A stretch of DNA of 64,000 bases from Rhexocercosporidium sp. MPI-PUGE-AT-0058. Its lineage: Eukaryota; Ascomycota; Leotiomycetes; Helotiales. Below, in pieces: positions 1 through 12,400 of the stretch. Position 1 is the stretch's first letter. The number at the start of each line of letters is the position of its first letter. The notes beneath the pieces were generated by a model. It worked only from the letters and a program-made list of their open reading frames with translations, was not told the DNA's origin and did no database searches. The stretch is from assembly GCA_020746875.1 (NCBI GenBank), contig JAGTJL010000002.1, forward strand, positions 1,426,001-1,490,000, given 5' to 3'. The translations under genes were made by a program, and so were the position numbers.

Positions 1-265
1 AGAGTAACCGACTACTGTTGAGATAAATCTCGTCGAGGTGAGATTCGGGTACTTAGGGGACTTTGAATCCTCTTGAAATGCAGATACTAAAATGGTACTG
101 ATGGAGAGAAAGGTCTTAGAATTGCTGGTCATCCGTCCATCTAATGTTGACTAATATCACCACGATCAACTGGTTGCCAGCATCATGACGATAGAAAGCA
201 ATATAACCTCCAACTGCTTCACAACTCTCTTCCAATTCATATGTACAAATTGACTCTTCTACTGA

Positions 266-910
266 CTATTCATCACCTGGAGCCCTAGCCTAGAAGTAAG
301 TTAGTAGCTGAGCGCAAAACATATGGATCTCGCCGGATAACATACCCTGACTGCATTCGGACCTCCCAATTCCCGTTCAAGTCCGCCCTCGAACTCCCTC
401 GGCGCCGACTGCTTATCCGGGTATGACATTCCAACCACAGTACAAAGTCCAAGAACGGCTGCAATGAAACATCCAATCTGGAACAGGCCTTTCCCTGGCT
501 TGGTGTGTGTGTATTCCTCTGGCGAAAACATCCCTAAGATATCATTATCCTCATGAACCGGCTCTCCGTAGTTCCGACGCTCCTGCTTGTCCCACCAATC
601 TGCATGGGGATCGCGAAATTGTCGTTTGACTGGCGGTGGATTGATATATCCTCCATTCTGTACAGAGACAGTTAGCCAGAGATGAGGGGGATTGACTGGG
701 GGAGCTGACCATTCCAGGATCCTCAACATCAGTCTGCGGCACAACGTTAGCTACACCTTCATCACTATACATGAAGTTTATGGTACTGACCAGTCTAGGA
801 TATTCTGTTCCAGTCTGCGCAACCCCTCGTTGTTGATTGAGAGCTACTCGTCGGACAATAGGGATGGCGTTTCGCAGCGGGCGTGCCGTTGCAATTCGCC
901 GGGAAAGCAT
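266..910 (-). CDS. NADH:ubiquinone oxidoreductase subunit NDUFB8 (ASHI), complex I
   Basis: Accessory subunit of the membrane arm of mitochondrial complex I. Four exons read on the minus strand: 910-791, 733-710, 657-346 and 289-266, giving 159 residues. All three introns (57, 52 and 56 nt) have GT..AG ends and CTAAC branch sites. The N-terminus is Arg-rich with few acidic residues, as expected of a mitochondrial presequence (about residues 1-30). The family core follows: the TDVEDPGM-NGGYINPP junction, the acidic EDNDILGMFSPEEY stretch, and one membrane span at about residues 105-127. Exon 2 encodes only eight residues, and both flanking introns are phase 0. Intron 1 is a multiple of three with no stop, so a 19-residue longer isoform is possible. 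The gene is divergent from SWR1 across a 414-bp gap. The family call is firm; the exact start rests on the presequence and the lack of a better upstream ATG. Confidence 0.9.
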
Positions 911-1324
911 CTGGAAATAGTGTCAGTATCAGGATTTTACTGACATGTGGTGCTTGAAGCTGCATACCGTGAGTTTTGTAGCCGCAATGGGTAGATTCGA
1001 TTGTGTCTCTCTCCTCAGTTGAGCTCACCTGGAGTTGTTGCGGTTCCAGCCAAGAATCGCGCTAGTGATTCGCTTCCTTCAGCATGGGTCGCCGTATCGA
1101 TCGCTTTCCTCCGTTCCGTGGCAATTCAAATTTCTGTTGATTACCCCCAAACTCCCAAGTTTGCCATTTTTCTTCAACGGAGGCTGCAAACGAGCTCTGG
1201 GCATGCCAAAACTTCATATTTGGAATCTGATATAGACTGCGCGTCTTCCGAAGTTATTTTTGTCTCCTCAGATGACATATTCATGAAGTTCACGGTAGTG
1301 CCTTGCCCCCTCTTCTAAGAAGTC
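911..1324. promoter_or_regulatory. Bidirectional promoter region between NDUFB8 and SWR1
   Basis: These 414 bp separate two start codons pointing away from each other, so both promoters and 5' leaders must lie here. Open frames inside it (for example 1001-1318 +) match nothing I know and are probably chance. I recognise no strong TATA box. Confidence 0.6.
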
Positions 1325-4300
1325 ATGACACAGACCGCGTCGCCTACGCAAGACGAACAAAAAATACATGGTATGCGCAAACATCACTCGACGCGACAGG
1401 CGCAACATAGCTAATCAGTCTGCCCTTTAGAAGCTTCTACGAATGGCGATGAACCTACACAAGTAAATGGCCAGGAAGACGAGGCTGGAGAAGATGGGGA
1501 ACCCCCGAGCAAAAGGCGTCGAGTCGTCGAGACTACACCAAATTCCAAACAGAAATCCAAAGACAAACTTCCATCCCCGCCATGGAAGGAGATCAAGGCC
1601 GAAGGATTATCGTCATTTACACAAGATGGAAAGAGGAAGTCTGGCAGGACAAATCATGTGCCCCTCGAGTTGCAACCACCGTCCGACAAGAGGCAGACAC
1701 GAGGCGCTGTGCAGAAGGAATACTCGAAAGGCAAACATGGAATCGCGAATGGAACCACCCCATCGTCTCAGGCACGAGATCCACCCGCTACGTCAGTAAC
1801 TGGAACAAAGAGACCTGGATCTGCTAGCACACCTTCCTCTCAACATCCTCCAAAGTCCCCCACCAAACCCGCGTCACCTAAAAGATCTCACCGCAAGTCT
1901 ATGCCTAGCGAACAAGCAGCAACTCCAGTACGCTCACACAAGAAATCCTCGACGCCGAAGAATCCACAGTCTGCTCCAGTACAGGCTCGCACGTCTAAAG
2001 GACGGCGGTCAGGGAGGGCTATTGAGATTGCGGACGAAGAAGGAACTCCTCGGCCACAATCTTTAAAAGCAGACGACCATGCAGTCCCCAGTCCCAAAGC
2101 TATTCTTTCACGAATCAAATTCCGAGTCAAGTCTGCCACTCTTCCTCTAACGCACCCTGGACTCGTTCTGCCACGCCCCAGACAATATGATACCCTCAAA
2201 GAATACTTCGATCATGGAGCACACATACGAGTTGAGGACGGTGGGCTTTATGATGCAGAGGAGCCACCCGAGTACAGTCAGGATCAAATAATGAAGGACA
2301 CGGACATCATACTGCGTGCCGAGGAAGCTGTCAAACCTGGTGGTATTTTGAGTGTGGAGAGATGTTCAGCCTATCAACCAGAGGCTACGGATCAGGTTCC
2401 CCGCCAGTATTCTCATACGGATCATTTGACCAGAGCTGCCTTTGAATTCAGGAGACTCATGTTGATCGAACAGAAGAAGCACCGGGCAGCCGCCAAACGA
2501 GTCGCAGACGCATGTGTAGCTGAATGGCACCGAAGGCAACCAAAGACCCTGGCCCAGATCGAAGCAGAGAACGAAGAGGCGCGAAAAGCCCAATACAAGA
2601 AGTTAGTAACGAAGACTCTTGACGTTATGTTCGAAAATGTAAAGGTGGAAGTGAATCGCCGGCGCTTGATAGAATGGGAAGCCCAGGAACAAGCTCGAGT
2701 AAGGAAAGCTCTCAGCCAAGCAGTAGATATATCAACGCAAAAACTTCAGGCGCGACAATCGCAGATGGACTCTGGGATAGCCTCCGACGAGGAGGAGACC
2801 GATGCCTCGGATGCTACAGACAATGAAGCTGTTTCACACGATGAGCTAGGCGAAGACCGGGAGAGCAACATGTCGGAGTCTGAGTCTGAGCCTGATGAAG
2901 ACCAAGCAAGAGTGGATGTAGCCGATGATGAGCATCTGACTGTCGAGCAACTTCGAGAAAAATATGCCGCGCTTCCTAAAACGGACCCAGACCCAATAGG
3001 CGAAGAGACGGTGGATGTTGATGATGATCAACCTGGTGGCTTAGAACGAGGCACTGAACCTGCACCGAGTGAGGAGTTGGAGGAAACTTTTGATGACAGT
3101 GATGAGTCGGTTGACATGGATGATGACATGGGATCCAGTGATGAGGACCGCGACAGTGACGACGAAGACGATGATGCCGCCAGTGACGACGACGAAGAAG
3201 ATGAGGACATGGGAGAATCCTCGCTTCTTGGGTTTCTAGCTCCCTCGGAACTGAAAGCGGTAGAGCTCGGTGCAGTCGGACCTGAAGCAGATTCGGTCGT
3301 TACGCTAGACGCTGCTGATATGGCATTGGTAACTGCCGCCGATGCAACCACTGATGGTGCAGGTGAGCTGTCATTCGTACCAGATGCTATGGAAGCAGAG
3401 TACACTCATTCTGCTGATAACGCCATTGCCGAAGTAGAGGAACCAAGATCGATAAATCCAAGTGAAATAGCTACGGACACTGGCGAACAGGCTGCGCACC
3501 CGGGGAACCGTCCAAACGCTTTGAAACAAATTTCATCCGAAGTTCTTCCCACAAGTCCAGACCGAAGCAGTCAGCCCACACCGAGGACAACAGAAACGCG
3601 CCCTTCCGACAGCGATTCTGCATCGTCTGTTGAGCTTCACCAAAGTCGTCAGGTCACTCGAAGTGCTACACCCCAACCTGGCAATCATCTGAAGACAAAG
3701 GTCCCATTCCTACTCAGGGGAACACTCCGAGAATATCAACACTATGGTCTAGATTGGCTCGCAGGCTTATATGCAAACAACACGAACGGAATTCTGGCAG
3801 ATGAGATGGGTTTGGGAAAGACTATTCAAACGATTGCTCTTTTGGCCCATCTTGCCTGTGAGCATGAAGTCTGGGGACCGCATCTGGTAATAGTACCAAC
3901 GAGTGTCATGTTGAATTGGGAGATGGAGTTCAAGAAGTGGTGTCCGGGATTCAAGATTCTGACGTACTATGGATCACAGGAGGAGCGCAAGAGGAAGAGA
4001 CTGGGTTGGAAAACCGACGATGCATGGAACGTTATCATTACCTCGTACCAACTTGTCATCCAGGATCAGCAGGTCTTCAAGCGCCGCCGATGGCATTACA
4101 TGATTCTCGATGAGGCTCATAACATCAAGAACTTCAATTCGCAAAGATGGCAGGTCATGTTGAACTTCAACACTAGGGCACGGCTTCTCATCACCGGTAC
4201 TCCTCTTCAAAACAACCTAACCGAGCTGTGGTCCTTGCTGTACTTCTTGATGCCTTCTGATGGGACAGGACAAGGGGTTGGGGGGTTTGCAGACTTGAAA

Positions 4301-6334
4301 GAATTCCAAGACTGGTTCAAAAAGCCCTCGGAACAGATCCTTGAACATGGCCGCGAGCAAATGGACGACGAATCCAAAGGGATCATCACTAAACTCCACA
4401 GACTTCTACGGCCTTATCTTCTCCGAAGATTAAAAGCAGACGTCGAGAAGCAGATGCCCGCGAAGTACGAGCATGTCGAGTTCTGTCGTTTGTCTAAACG
4501 CCAGCGTGAGCTGTACGACGGATTTCTCAGTCGAGGCGACACCCGAGATACCCTGGCTGGCGGCAACTACCTGTCGATAATCAATTGCTTGATGCAATTA
4601 AGGAAAGTCTGCAATCACCCCGATCTTTTCGTGGAGCGGGCGATTATGACATCCTTCCCGATGGAGAAGTCGGCCGTTGCAGATTTCGAGATCAAAGAAC
4701 TCCTCGTCCGACGACGCCTTCTTCGTGAAGATCCCATGACCAAAGCCAGTTTGGAATTCCTCAACCTTATTCCAACAAAACACGAACGCCTGGCTGGGAA
4801 CGTCACCTCGCGGAGCGCAGCACTCAGTGCGCAGCGTGTACTTATGGACATGCGTGAAGCCCAGCGTCTCCGAGCCCAGAATGCTCTGACAAGCCTTGAT
4901 CCGTCAACAGCAAAGTCCAATCTCACCTACCTGGAAAGCGCCTCGAGGTGGGGCCGTTTTGAGGAACTTCAGCACTGCGTATACCTCAATGCCCTTAGAC
5001 GTCAACAGAAGCCCATATATGGAACACAGCTTCTCAATCGTCTTACCTTGGGTATCACTGAATGGCCATTAAAGCCTCGCCCTACTAGGAGAACGCAGAT
5101 GTTGACCTGGCTAGAAAACCGCTCTCCGACTTTGATGTCAATGATCCCAACACTGGAGTCTCGGTCACAAACTCTCAATACCACCATACAGAAGTTCGCC
5201 TGTGTGACACCTCCAGTAGTCGCTCGAGATATCAATTCGATGATGCTCTCGCCCAAAGAGTTACGCACTGTTCAGAGCTCACTTACCAGCTCCAAAGTTG
5301 ATCCATTCCATGAGGCTCGTATGAGACTCTCCATCCAGTTTCCCGACAAGAGGTTGCTTCAATATGATTGCGGTAAATTGCAGACTCTAGCAAAACTACT
5401 TCGTAAACTAGAAGCCGGAGGTCATCGTGCCTTGATCTTCACCCAGATGACCAAGGTCCTGGATATACTGGAACAGTTCCTCAATATCCATGGTCACAAA
5501 TACCTTCGTCTTGATGGCTCGACCAAGATCGAACAACGGCAGGTACTTACAGATCGGTTCAACAACGACACTCGCATTCTTGCATTCATATTGTCAACTC
5601 GATCAGGGGGTTTAGGTATTAATCTCACGGGAGCCGATACTGTGATCTTTTATGACCTGGATTGGAACCCAGCTATGGACAAGCAATGCCAGGATCGATG
5701 CCATCGTATCGGACAGACTCGTGATGTTCATATCTATCGGTTGGTGTCAGAGCATACCATCGAAGCCAATATCCTTCGTAAGGCAAGTCAAAAGCAAATG
5801 CTTGACGATGTAGTCATTCAAGAGGGTGACTTCACGACGGACTATTTCAACAAGATGTCGGTTCGCGACGTCCTCGGTGAGAAGTCCGACATACTCGATG
5901 GCGATGCTGCTGCGAATGCAGCAATGGATCGTTTGCTTGGAGGACCAGGGAATGATAAAGATGTACAGAAAGTCCTTGCACAGGCTGAGGATCAAGAAGA
6001 TGTTGCGGCAGCGAAGGTAGCCGAGCGCGAAATTGTCCAGACAGATGCTGCGGATTTCGACGAAAATGCCACTGCTTCTGCAACACCAGCAGGGGTCGGA
6101 ACTCCGCGAGAGGGTGTGCCTACACCAGGTGCAACTGGCACTCCGGCTATAGAAGAAGTAATGGAATTAGATGGGGACGACGAGAATAATGCTTGGGGCG
6201 AGCGAATCCTCTCCACGGACGATTACCTGTTACGATTAGTTGCCGATCAAGTCAAGGACACTCCTCTGGAGCTTCCCAAAGACAAGAGCAAGAGCAAACG
6301 AGGAAGGGACCATCGTTCACATCGGGCGAGGTGA
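1325..6334 (+). CDS. swr1: Swr1, catalytic SNF2-family ATPase of the SWR1 chromatin remodeller
   Basis: Exchanges H2A-H2B for H2A.Z-H2B dimers in nucleosomes, in the nucleus. Exons 1325-1370 and 1431-6334 encode 1649 residues. The ATG-bearing first exon is only 15 codons plus one base; the 60-nt intron has a GCTAATC branch. The frame after the intron reads straight into the conserved SPPWKEIKAEG block, which supports this start. In order: basic N-terminus; HSA-type helical region (about 345-420) that docks actin-related proteins; a long Asp/Glu-rich tract (about 450-600); the SNF2 core with Walker A DEMGLGKT (Lys near residue 812) and DEAH (near 909); the long insert between the two RecA lobes that binds Rvb1/Rvb2; and the C-terminal helicase lobe with STRSGGLGINLTGAD and DRCHRIGQ. 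The split ATPase separates it from Snf2, Chd1 and Mot1; Ino80 lacks this N-terminus. Length is normal for fungal Swr1. Confidence 0.97.
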
Positions 6335-7575
6335 TAGGCGGGCGGTCCTTGGATTTTTGTATAACTAGATTTGCTATTTCGAACCGAGTGAGTTGTGTAC
6401 GAAATAGAATGAGCGACGTTACATGAGCATGGGATGGGGTCGGCGTTAGTACAAATAGTTGCATCACTGGGAGTTGCTCAAGCATAGGTTGTAATACCAT
6501 GCCTTGCATAGCCGGCTCAAGGGTTTTGGGACGGGAAAATTACTGAATACTGTACAATATTCATATCGCAAAGGAATGTGCTCTGTTGAAAATCCTCTCT
6601 GCATCCCAGCTTCTCTAATCTTTATCAGAGATGCTCTTCTTTCCGTAGTGTTGGCTATATGTTCTACAATGAAAGCATGTTAATACAAATGTCGTTGGGT
6701 TCGGAGATAAGCTTCTCTCAATCGATATATCCTCATGTATGTGATCTGATCAACCCAACCACTGAGTACAGCATCCTTTCTCCAACCAATCGTTTCCTCC
6801 CACTCGATAATACCATACCACCACAGTGCATTGTACAAGGTATGATTTGCACCCCACTCGAACCTGCTGACATATCAGCGCAAGAAGCTATGGGGTGGTG
6901 CCGAGTTTCACTCAAACCAAACCAAATTTGGGAAGATCGCGGAACCGACTTCACCAACCATCGAGTTCTACGTGCACGGCAATCATCTCGTCATGTAGGT
7001 AAGACTTTGATCACCAAGGTAGTCTATCTACTCCTTCAAGTGCCACCTCCTTCTTCTCATCTATTTACTCCTCGCAAACATCCTCCTCACTCCCTGCCAA
7101 AACTTGCATCGCTTACCAAGGCTGAACGGAAAGCTTTAGCGGAAAGGCTGAGAAAGTACTGGACGACATTTCTACGGAGGTGATCTCCGCCCCGATTTTC
7201 GCGATCTTTTTGTCAGCCTTCCGAGAATCCCGAGAGCTCTTCTTGCCCATCTCGCTCGCACACCACGTTATTTGAGCGAAACAGAGGGATAGGAGAGGGC
7301 TTTGGATAGAGGGAGCCGTGTTACCGGTACCCTTGAAACCGGGTCTCGAGTGGTACTTGTACATAAATACTTGAGGATCCTGTTCCGAGGCTGTCTGTAT
7401 CTTGCTTGCGCGACACTCGTTACCTTCGCAGCTGTTCTTACTCAGGATCAGCCTCACATTAAGACAATTGGGATCTGGAGAATCTGGAACGGGGATTCGC
7501 CTCGAATTTACTTTTCTGAAAGGGCTTGCGTGGAAGGTAATTTCTAGGTCTGGATACCATATATTAGGTCCAACA
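6335..7575. other. Intergenic, SWR1 to MBOAT_2 gene
   Basis: This holds the SWR1 3' end and the promoter of the next gene. A 174-codon frame (6659-7183 +) and minus-strand frames (7113-7457, 6733-6957) are open but resemble no family I know and show no clear splicing partners. A minus-strand start at about 7240 opens a short basic peptide beginning MGKKSSRDSRKADKKIAKIG and ends at a possible intron donor near 7117, so a small spliced gene cannot be excluded. Confidence 0.4.
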
Positions 7576-8786
7576 ATGAATATCTCTTACTCGCCAATTC
7601 CGATCACAACCCTTTCCCCTGCCGTCGAGCAGCTAGGCCATGAGTTGACAAAGGGCACTGCTTTCCTGTTGATTCCCACAGAGCTCCTCTATTTCGCCAT
7701 CTACTTCCACGTCAAAGGCCTTCATAGGATATATGAAGTACTGACTTCCCTGTCTCTGGCGACATTCTGGTTTGCAGCATACGCTGCTCCGATTTCCTAC
7801 GGACCAGCTAGATGTCTGCAGCACTTTGCAGGTACGGCGCCTCAAATAAGACACACTTACCCTGGTGAATTTTGCTGATGTATCTCAGTTGCGATTGGCA
7901 CGATGAAGCTCCTCGACATTTGGGCGCGCCGGCATGCCTTACCCGTTTACACGGCAGGGAAGAGACCGGCAGACTGGAAATTGGCTCTCATAGTCCTCAC
8001 AGAGCTCCGATACGAATCCTTCACGCCAAACCACATCCGAGTCCCGAAAGATCAAGAGGATTTCAGCGAGCCGACGCAGCTGGGCATCCATGTCGCCATT
8101 TTCGCCTTCTTGCAGATGCTCCCTCAGAATTTCCCGACTGTGCTTGCTTTTGAGGTCATGTTGGCGATATATATTCTGTGGACGAGTATGCAATTGCTCT
8201 TGAGGTACAAGAGCAGTCCAGCTCTTTTCGGTCCACTGTACATGATCAATAGTCTGACGGGGTTTTGGTGAGTTTCGCACGGCTCGTGAGACATGGCACA
8301 TGTGCTGAATTTTGAAAAAGGTCTGAATCGTGGCACAACGCCTTTGCTTCTCCCTGTACTTCGCTAGCATATGCACCACTCCGCTACGGCCTTCCGAAAT
8401 GTGGAGTTCCAGTGGTAATAGCACGCTCCCTTGGCGTCCTAGGAGCTTTCAGCCTGATGGCTATATTCCATATGTATGCACTGTCTCCAATTCTAGACCG
8501 AGAGGGGTTAGTCCGGATAGGGATATTCTTCTTCTTCAATGGAATTGCCACTGTATCAGAAGCGGCGATATGGGGCCATAAAAGGCACTGGTTGAAGACA
8601 GTTTTGGCGTGGATGTTTGAGACGACGATAGCAAGTGTAAGTGGTGATTGAGGCATTCTCGGCTTGCTCCCGTAGCATTAGTGTTCTGTGCTGACTTTTC
8701 TCCAGTGGGCTGCGAGTGGACTGAACCTTCCTAATGGTTTATCGAGAATTCGATGGATAGAACTTTGCGAAGCGCGCACTTACTGA
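7576..8786 (+). CDS. Wax synthase-domain (MBOAT_2) integral membrane protein
   Basis: Probable membrane-bound O-acyltransferase. Members of this fungal group acylate alcohol or terpenoid substrates in the ER; the substrate here is unknown. Four exons (7576-7831, 7889-8267, 8321-8636, 8706-8786) give 343 residues, with introns of 57, 53 and 69 nt in good frame. The sequence is mostly hydrophobic with about seven or eight likely spans. The signature [11 protein letters not shown] carries the candidate catalytic His (residue 217), in the place of the conserved H of the RWH-type motif of wax synthases. It is followed by the [13 protein letters not shown] stretch typical of fungal wax-synthase-domain proteins. 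The C-terminus is short and polar. There is no biosynthetic cluster around it: the neighbours are SWR1 and TRAPPII. The domain call is fairly sure; function is inferred only from the family. Confidence 0.83.
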
Positions 8787-9457
8787 AACGAGTTGGAGAG
8801 TTCCATAGAGCTAATGATGACATGTGTTTATGATTTAGTTTGCAAATACCCAAGCATATTACCTGTTAACATACAACACTGTTTGAACTTGCAGTACAGT
8901 CCTTGGAATGCAAGGACAGCAAATAGTGACACATATGAGCTCGGAGTGAGGCAAAGGATAAATTGTAATGCAGAGGTACTTTCTTCAATCAAAGTGAACG
9001 GCAAGACGACAGTGCTAGATAATTGGCTTGAATGCACACGAGCGCTCTTCAAGAAGAGTGTCGAGAGAGGTCGATGACCAACAGATTTGTGGCCATTGTG
9101 TGCGAGCAATCCAGACGGTGGGAACTCAAATAATACCACTGAGATAGATTTGCTTGGATAACAAATGGCGAAAATACCGAACGATGATACGGACAGTTGT
9201 GTTGGTCGTTGGGAGCAGAAGGAAGGAAACAACTTAGAATCCAAGAGATAATTTATTCGGTAAACACCGCCTTCGGGGTGCTAGTCTAGATGTAGTCCAG
9301 TTGGGCGGCAGTATATCTACAGATCTACAGCGATGAATCAAGGTGTTGAACAAGCAATGCGCCGGAACTCGCACAATTGCTTTCGTGGCATTGAAAGTCT
9401 GTCTATCTACATATTCTATGACCGCCACATAGTAATGTGATACCGCGAATACCAGAA
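8787..9457. other. Intergenic, MBOAT_2 gene to trs130
   Basis: This holds the 3' flank of the MBOAT_2 gene and the promoter of trs130. Open frames on both strands (8793-9077 +, 8828-9244 -, 9234-9476 -) look like chance; nothing else is recognised. Confidence 0.5.
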
Positions 9458-12400
9458 ATGGAGCAGCCATCCTCAAGCTCCAAAGTTACAGGTAACGTAC
9501 CACCAGACAGCTTCCCAAACATATCTTAGCTAATTCATTTGACCAAGTTGAATACTTTGACCCATATGGGGTATTCCAGCTTCTATCCCCAGGCCTTCTT
9601 CCGCGACTACCTCTTCGAAATCTACATTGGGAATCCCATGCTGGTCCTCTGCGGTCAATCTCGTCACTCCACGTAGACCTCATCCTCTCTGCTAAAAGCC
9701 CACCCTCATTCATATCGGCCGAGAATGCGTCTGCGAGCACATCGAGTCTTTCGAGAGTCAAGAGTGAGGATTCCACTGCGAGTGGCGATGATGGGTTCAA
9801 GACACAAGCACTGGGGCAGGCGGCAGTCGAAAGGCCAGAGACTGTACCTGGACCTCCTAAGGCGCCTACGAAAGAGCGGAGACATCAGATCCCAGGACTA
9901 CGGCAGACACCGTACTTGAAGATCTTCTTTTTGCGATGCGATGATAATGATACCTACAAGGCGCAGGCGCGGCGTCAGGTCCGAGAATGGATCAAGGAAA
10001 ATACACCGCCAACACAGAGCACAGCGAAAGTCACTGCGCAAGAAAACCATGATGCATACGAGTGGTTGATAGTTCATGTCATTGTCCCCAATACAGCCGC
10101 TGCGACCCAGCCGAGGACGAGCGGAAAGGGAGCTGAAGGAAGCTCGGGTTCGACTTCAGAGAAAACTACAGCGCGATGGCGGGGAGGAGGCTCATCTACG
10201 ATACTCGAGAAACTAAGGGCCGACTTCAATGGATCGTCGAAATCGGCTATTGATCGCATTGCTCAGATACGCATCGGAATCAATGATGTCCCATACGATA
10301 TGCTTCCTAGAGTTGTCCCAGCTATTCCTGGGTCATATTCCGAGAGCCCACAGGAGAATGAAAATGCTTGGCTGGACCTCATCTCGAAATTGAAGTTCCA
10401 GATTCTCACATCCTTTGATATGCGTGTCACTCAATATGAAGAGGATATCCGAGAGAAGGACGCCCAGAGATCACTACCTGGGTGGAATTTCTGTACATTC
10501 TTTGTGTTGAAAGAAGGTCTTGCGAGAGGTTTCGAAAACGTGGGGCTTATTGAAGATGCTCTTGTGGGATACGATGAGCTCGCCGTCGGCCTCGATGTCA
10601 TCGTTAGGGAACAATCCATAACTGGGTCAGGCGCCCAGCATGGCGGCTCCTTTCTACCGTTCACAGAAGATTTGAAACAGAGAGCAGAGAAAGCAAGAGT
10701 TGCCATTCTGCGGGATTCTGGAACAGATGAGACCGTGGAGTCTGATGATCCCATCGACATGCAATCGGTGACAGCTGCATCTGATCATGAATGGAACGAA
10801 ATTCCCCTGAATGCAACGAGAAAGCGCTACAGGGAGCTTATACTGGCAAATGATATTTCGATTTTTGATTTCCGTTGCTACATCTTTGCACGGCAGCTCA
10901 CCCTCCTACTTCGACTAGCGAACGCATCTTCATCCCAAGAAGAGTTACTTGCAAAGATAAAAGAGCAGCGAGAGTCAAGTTTACAAGGCGTCGCTGCACG
11001 ACTCCCCGCTTCACAGCCATCAGAAGACGCAGAAAGCCTGTCTGTCCTCGGCGAAGTTTGTCGAAGATCTATGGATTTCATGTCATCCATCTCAAACATC
11101 ATGCGGGGGGATATTTGGCAATCCTTGCACGTCGGAAGACAAAACGGGACGAATATGGACAGCCCCTCTGATTTGGCAGATCCAGTTATGAATCAAGTTA
11201 TCGACAACATGGTTTCCTCTTTCACATTTGCTATTGCCCAGCAAATTCTTGCCCAGACGTCAACAAAAGCATTACCTATTCCCCCCTCCACATTGGCACC
11301 TCCTACTGGCACTCCGGGTGCGGATGGGCAAGAGCCAAAAGCAGCAATCCCAGAGCCAAAGACGATGATGCATCCTGCCAGAAGCAGCTCTCTTGCTCTA
11401 CGATCAAGGTCTCGAGAACCTCCAAGCCCAGGAAAATTCCCTGGTATGCGGAGATCCAGTGTCCCAGAACAAGGAGCTGCGTCGTCGCCGTTCCTAAAGG
11501 CTGGCCTGGAAGAACTCGCTGGGCATCGAGCAGAGCTCTATCTTCTGTCGAGAAGTATCCTGGTTCAAGTTGGCAAAGGTCGCAAATGGAGTGTTGGCTG
11601 GGAAGAAATGGCACATTTGCAAGGAGGGGGCGTTGGCGAAATGGAGGAAGTTGATCTCAACCAAGAAACAACCAGTAATCAGGAGAGAACGACGCTCCCA
11701 CCATCTCTCCATGGTATCGATAGCAAGCTGCTTCGTACTGCACTTGACAACCAGGAAGATTTCTATCGTCTATACGAGACAATGACAGACAAAGCCCTTC
11801 GCCATTATACTGTCGCCAATCACATACAGTCAGTCCAGGCCAGCATGGCTGACCTTGCTATTCTCAAGTATCACCTTATCGATTTTGCTGCGGCTGCCTC
11901 ATATTTCTATCGCATGAAACTCTTCTACGGCGAGACTGGATGGACACAAGTTGAACTTTCAATGCTTGTAATGTATGCAAAATGTCTCAAGGAGTTGAAT
12001 CGCAAGGAAGAATATGTGAAAGTTGTGCTAAAGCTGCTCTCCAAAACTGCCATGGTAGAGGGTGCGAGACTCCAAAGGAAGTCCACACTAAAACTCCGTC
12101 TTGGCCACAGTTTCAGCCCAGAGGTTTTGTCAACAGAATCATACGTTCCTGAGCTGCTGAAAATCACCAAAGAATTTCAGCATGAGGTTCGTGTTCCTTT
12201 GGAAAGCTTTTTTGGCAACATTGAGGTTGATGGAACTGTCTGTTATCAACCTGAGAGGGATGGGTTCGAATTGAGACTTCGACTGCAGTATCTTTTGGCC
12301 GATGATATACCAATTGAAAAGGCTCGAGTGCGGGTTACTCCCGTGACGGGAGATTCAAACAAAGAAATATGGCTCGAATCAGATGTGCCAATGCTTTTCA

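Noticed and set aside
6659..7183. 174-codon plus-strand open frame after SWR1
   Set aside because: Composition is not protein-like over most of its length, no family is recognised, and minus-strand frames overlap it.
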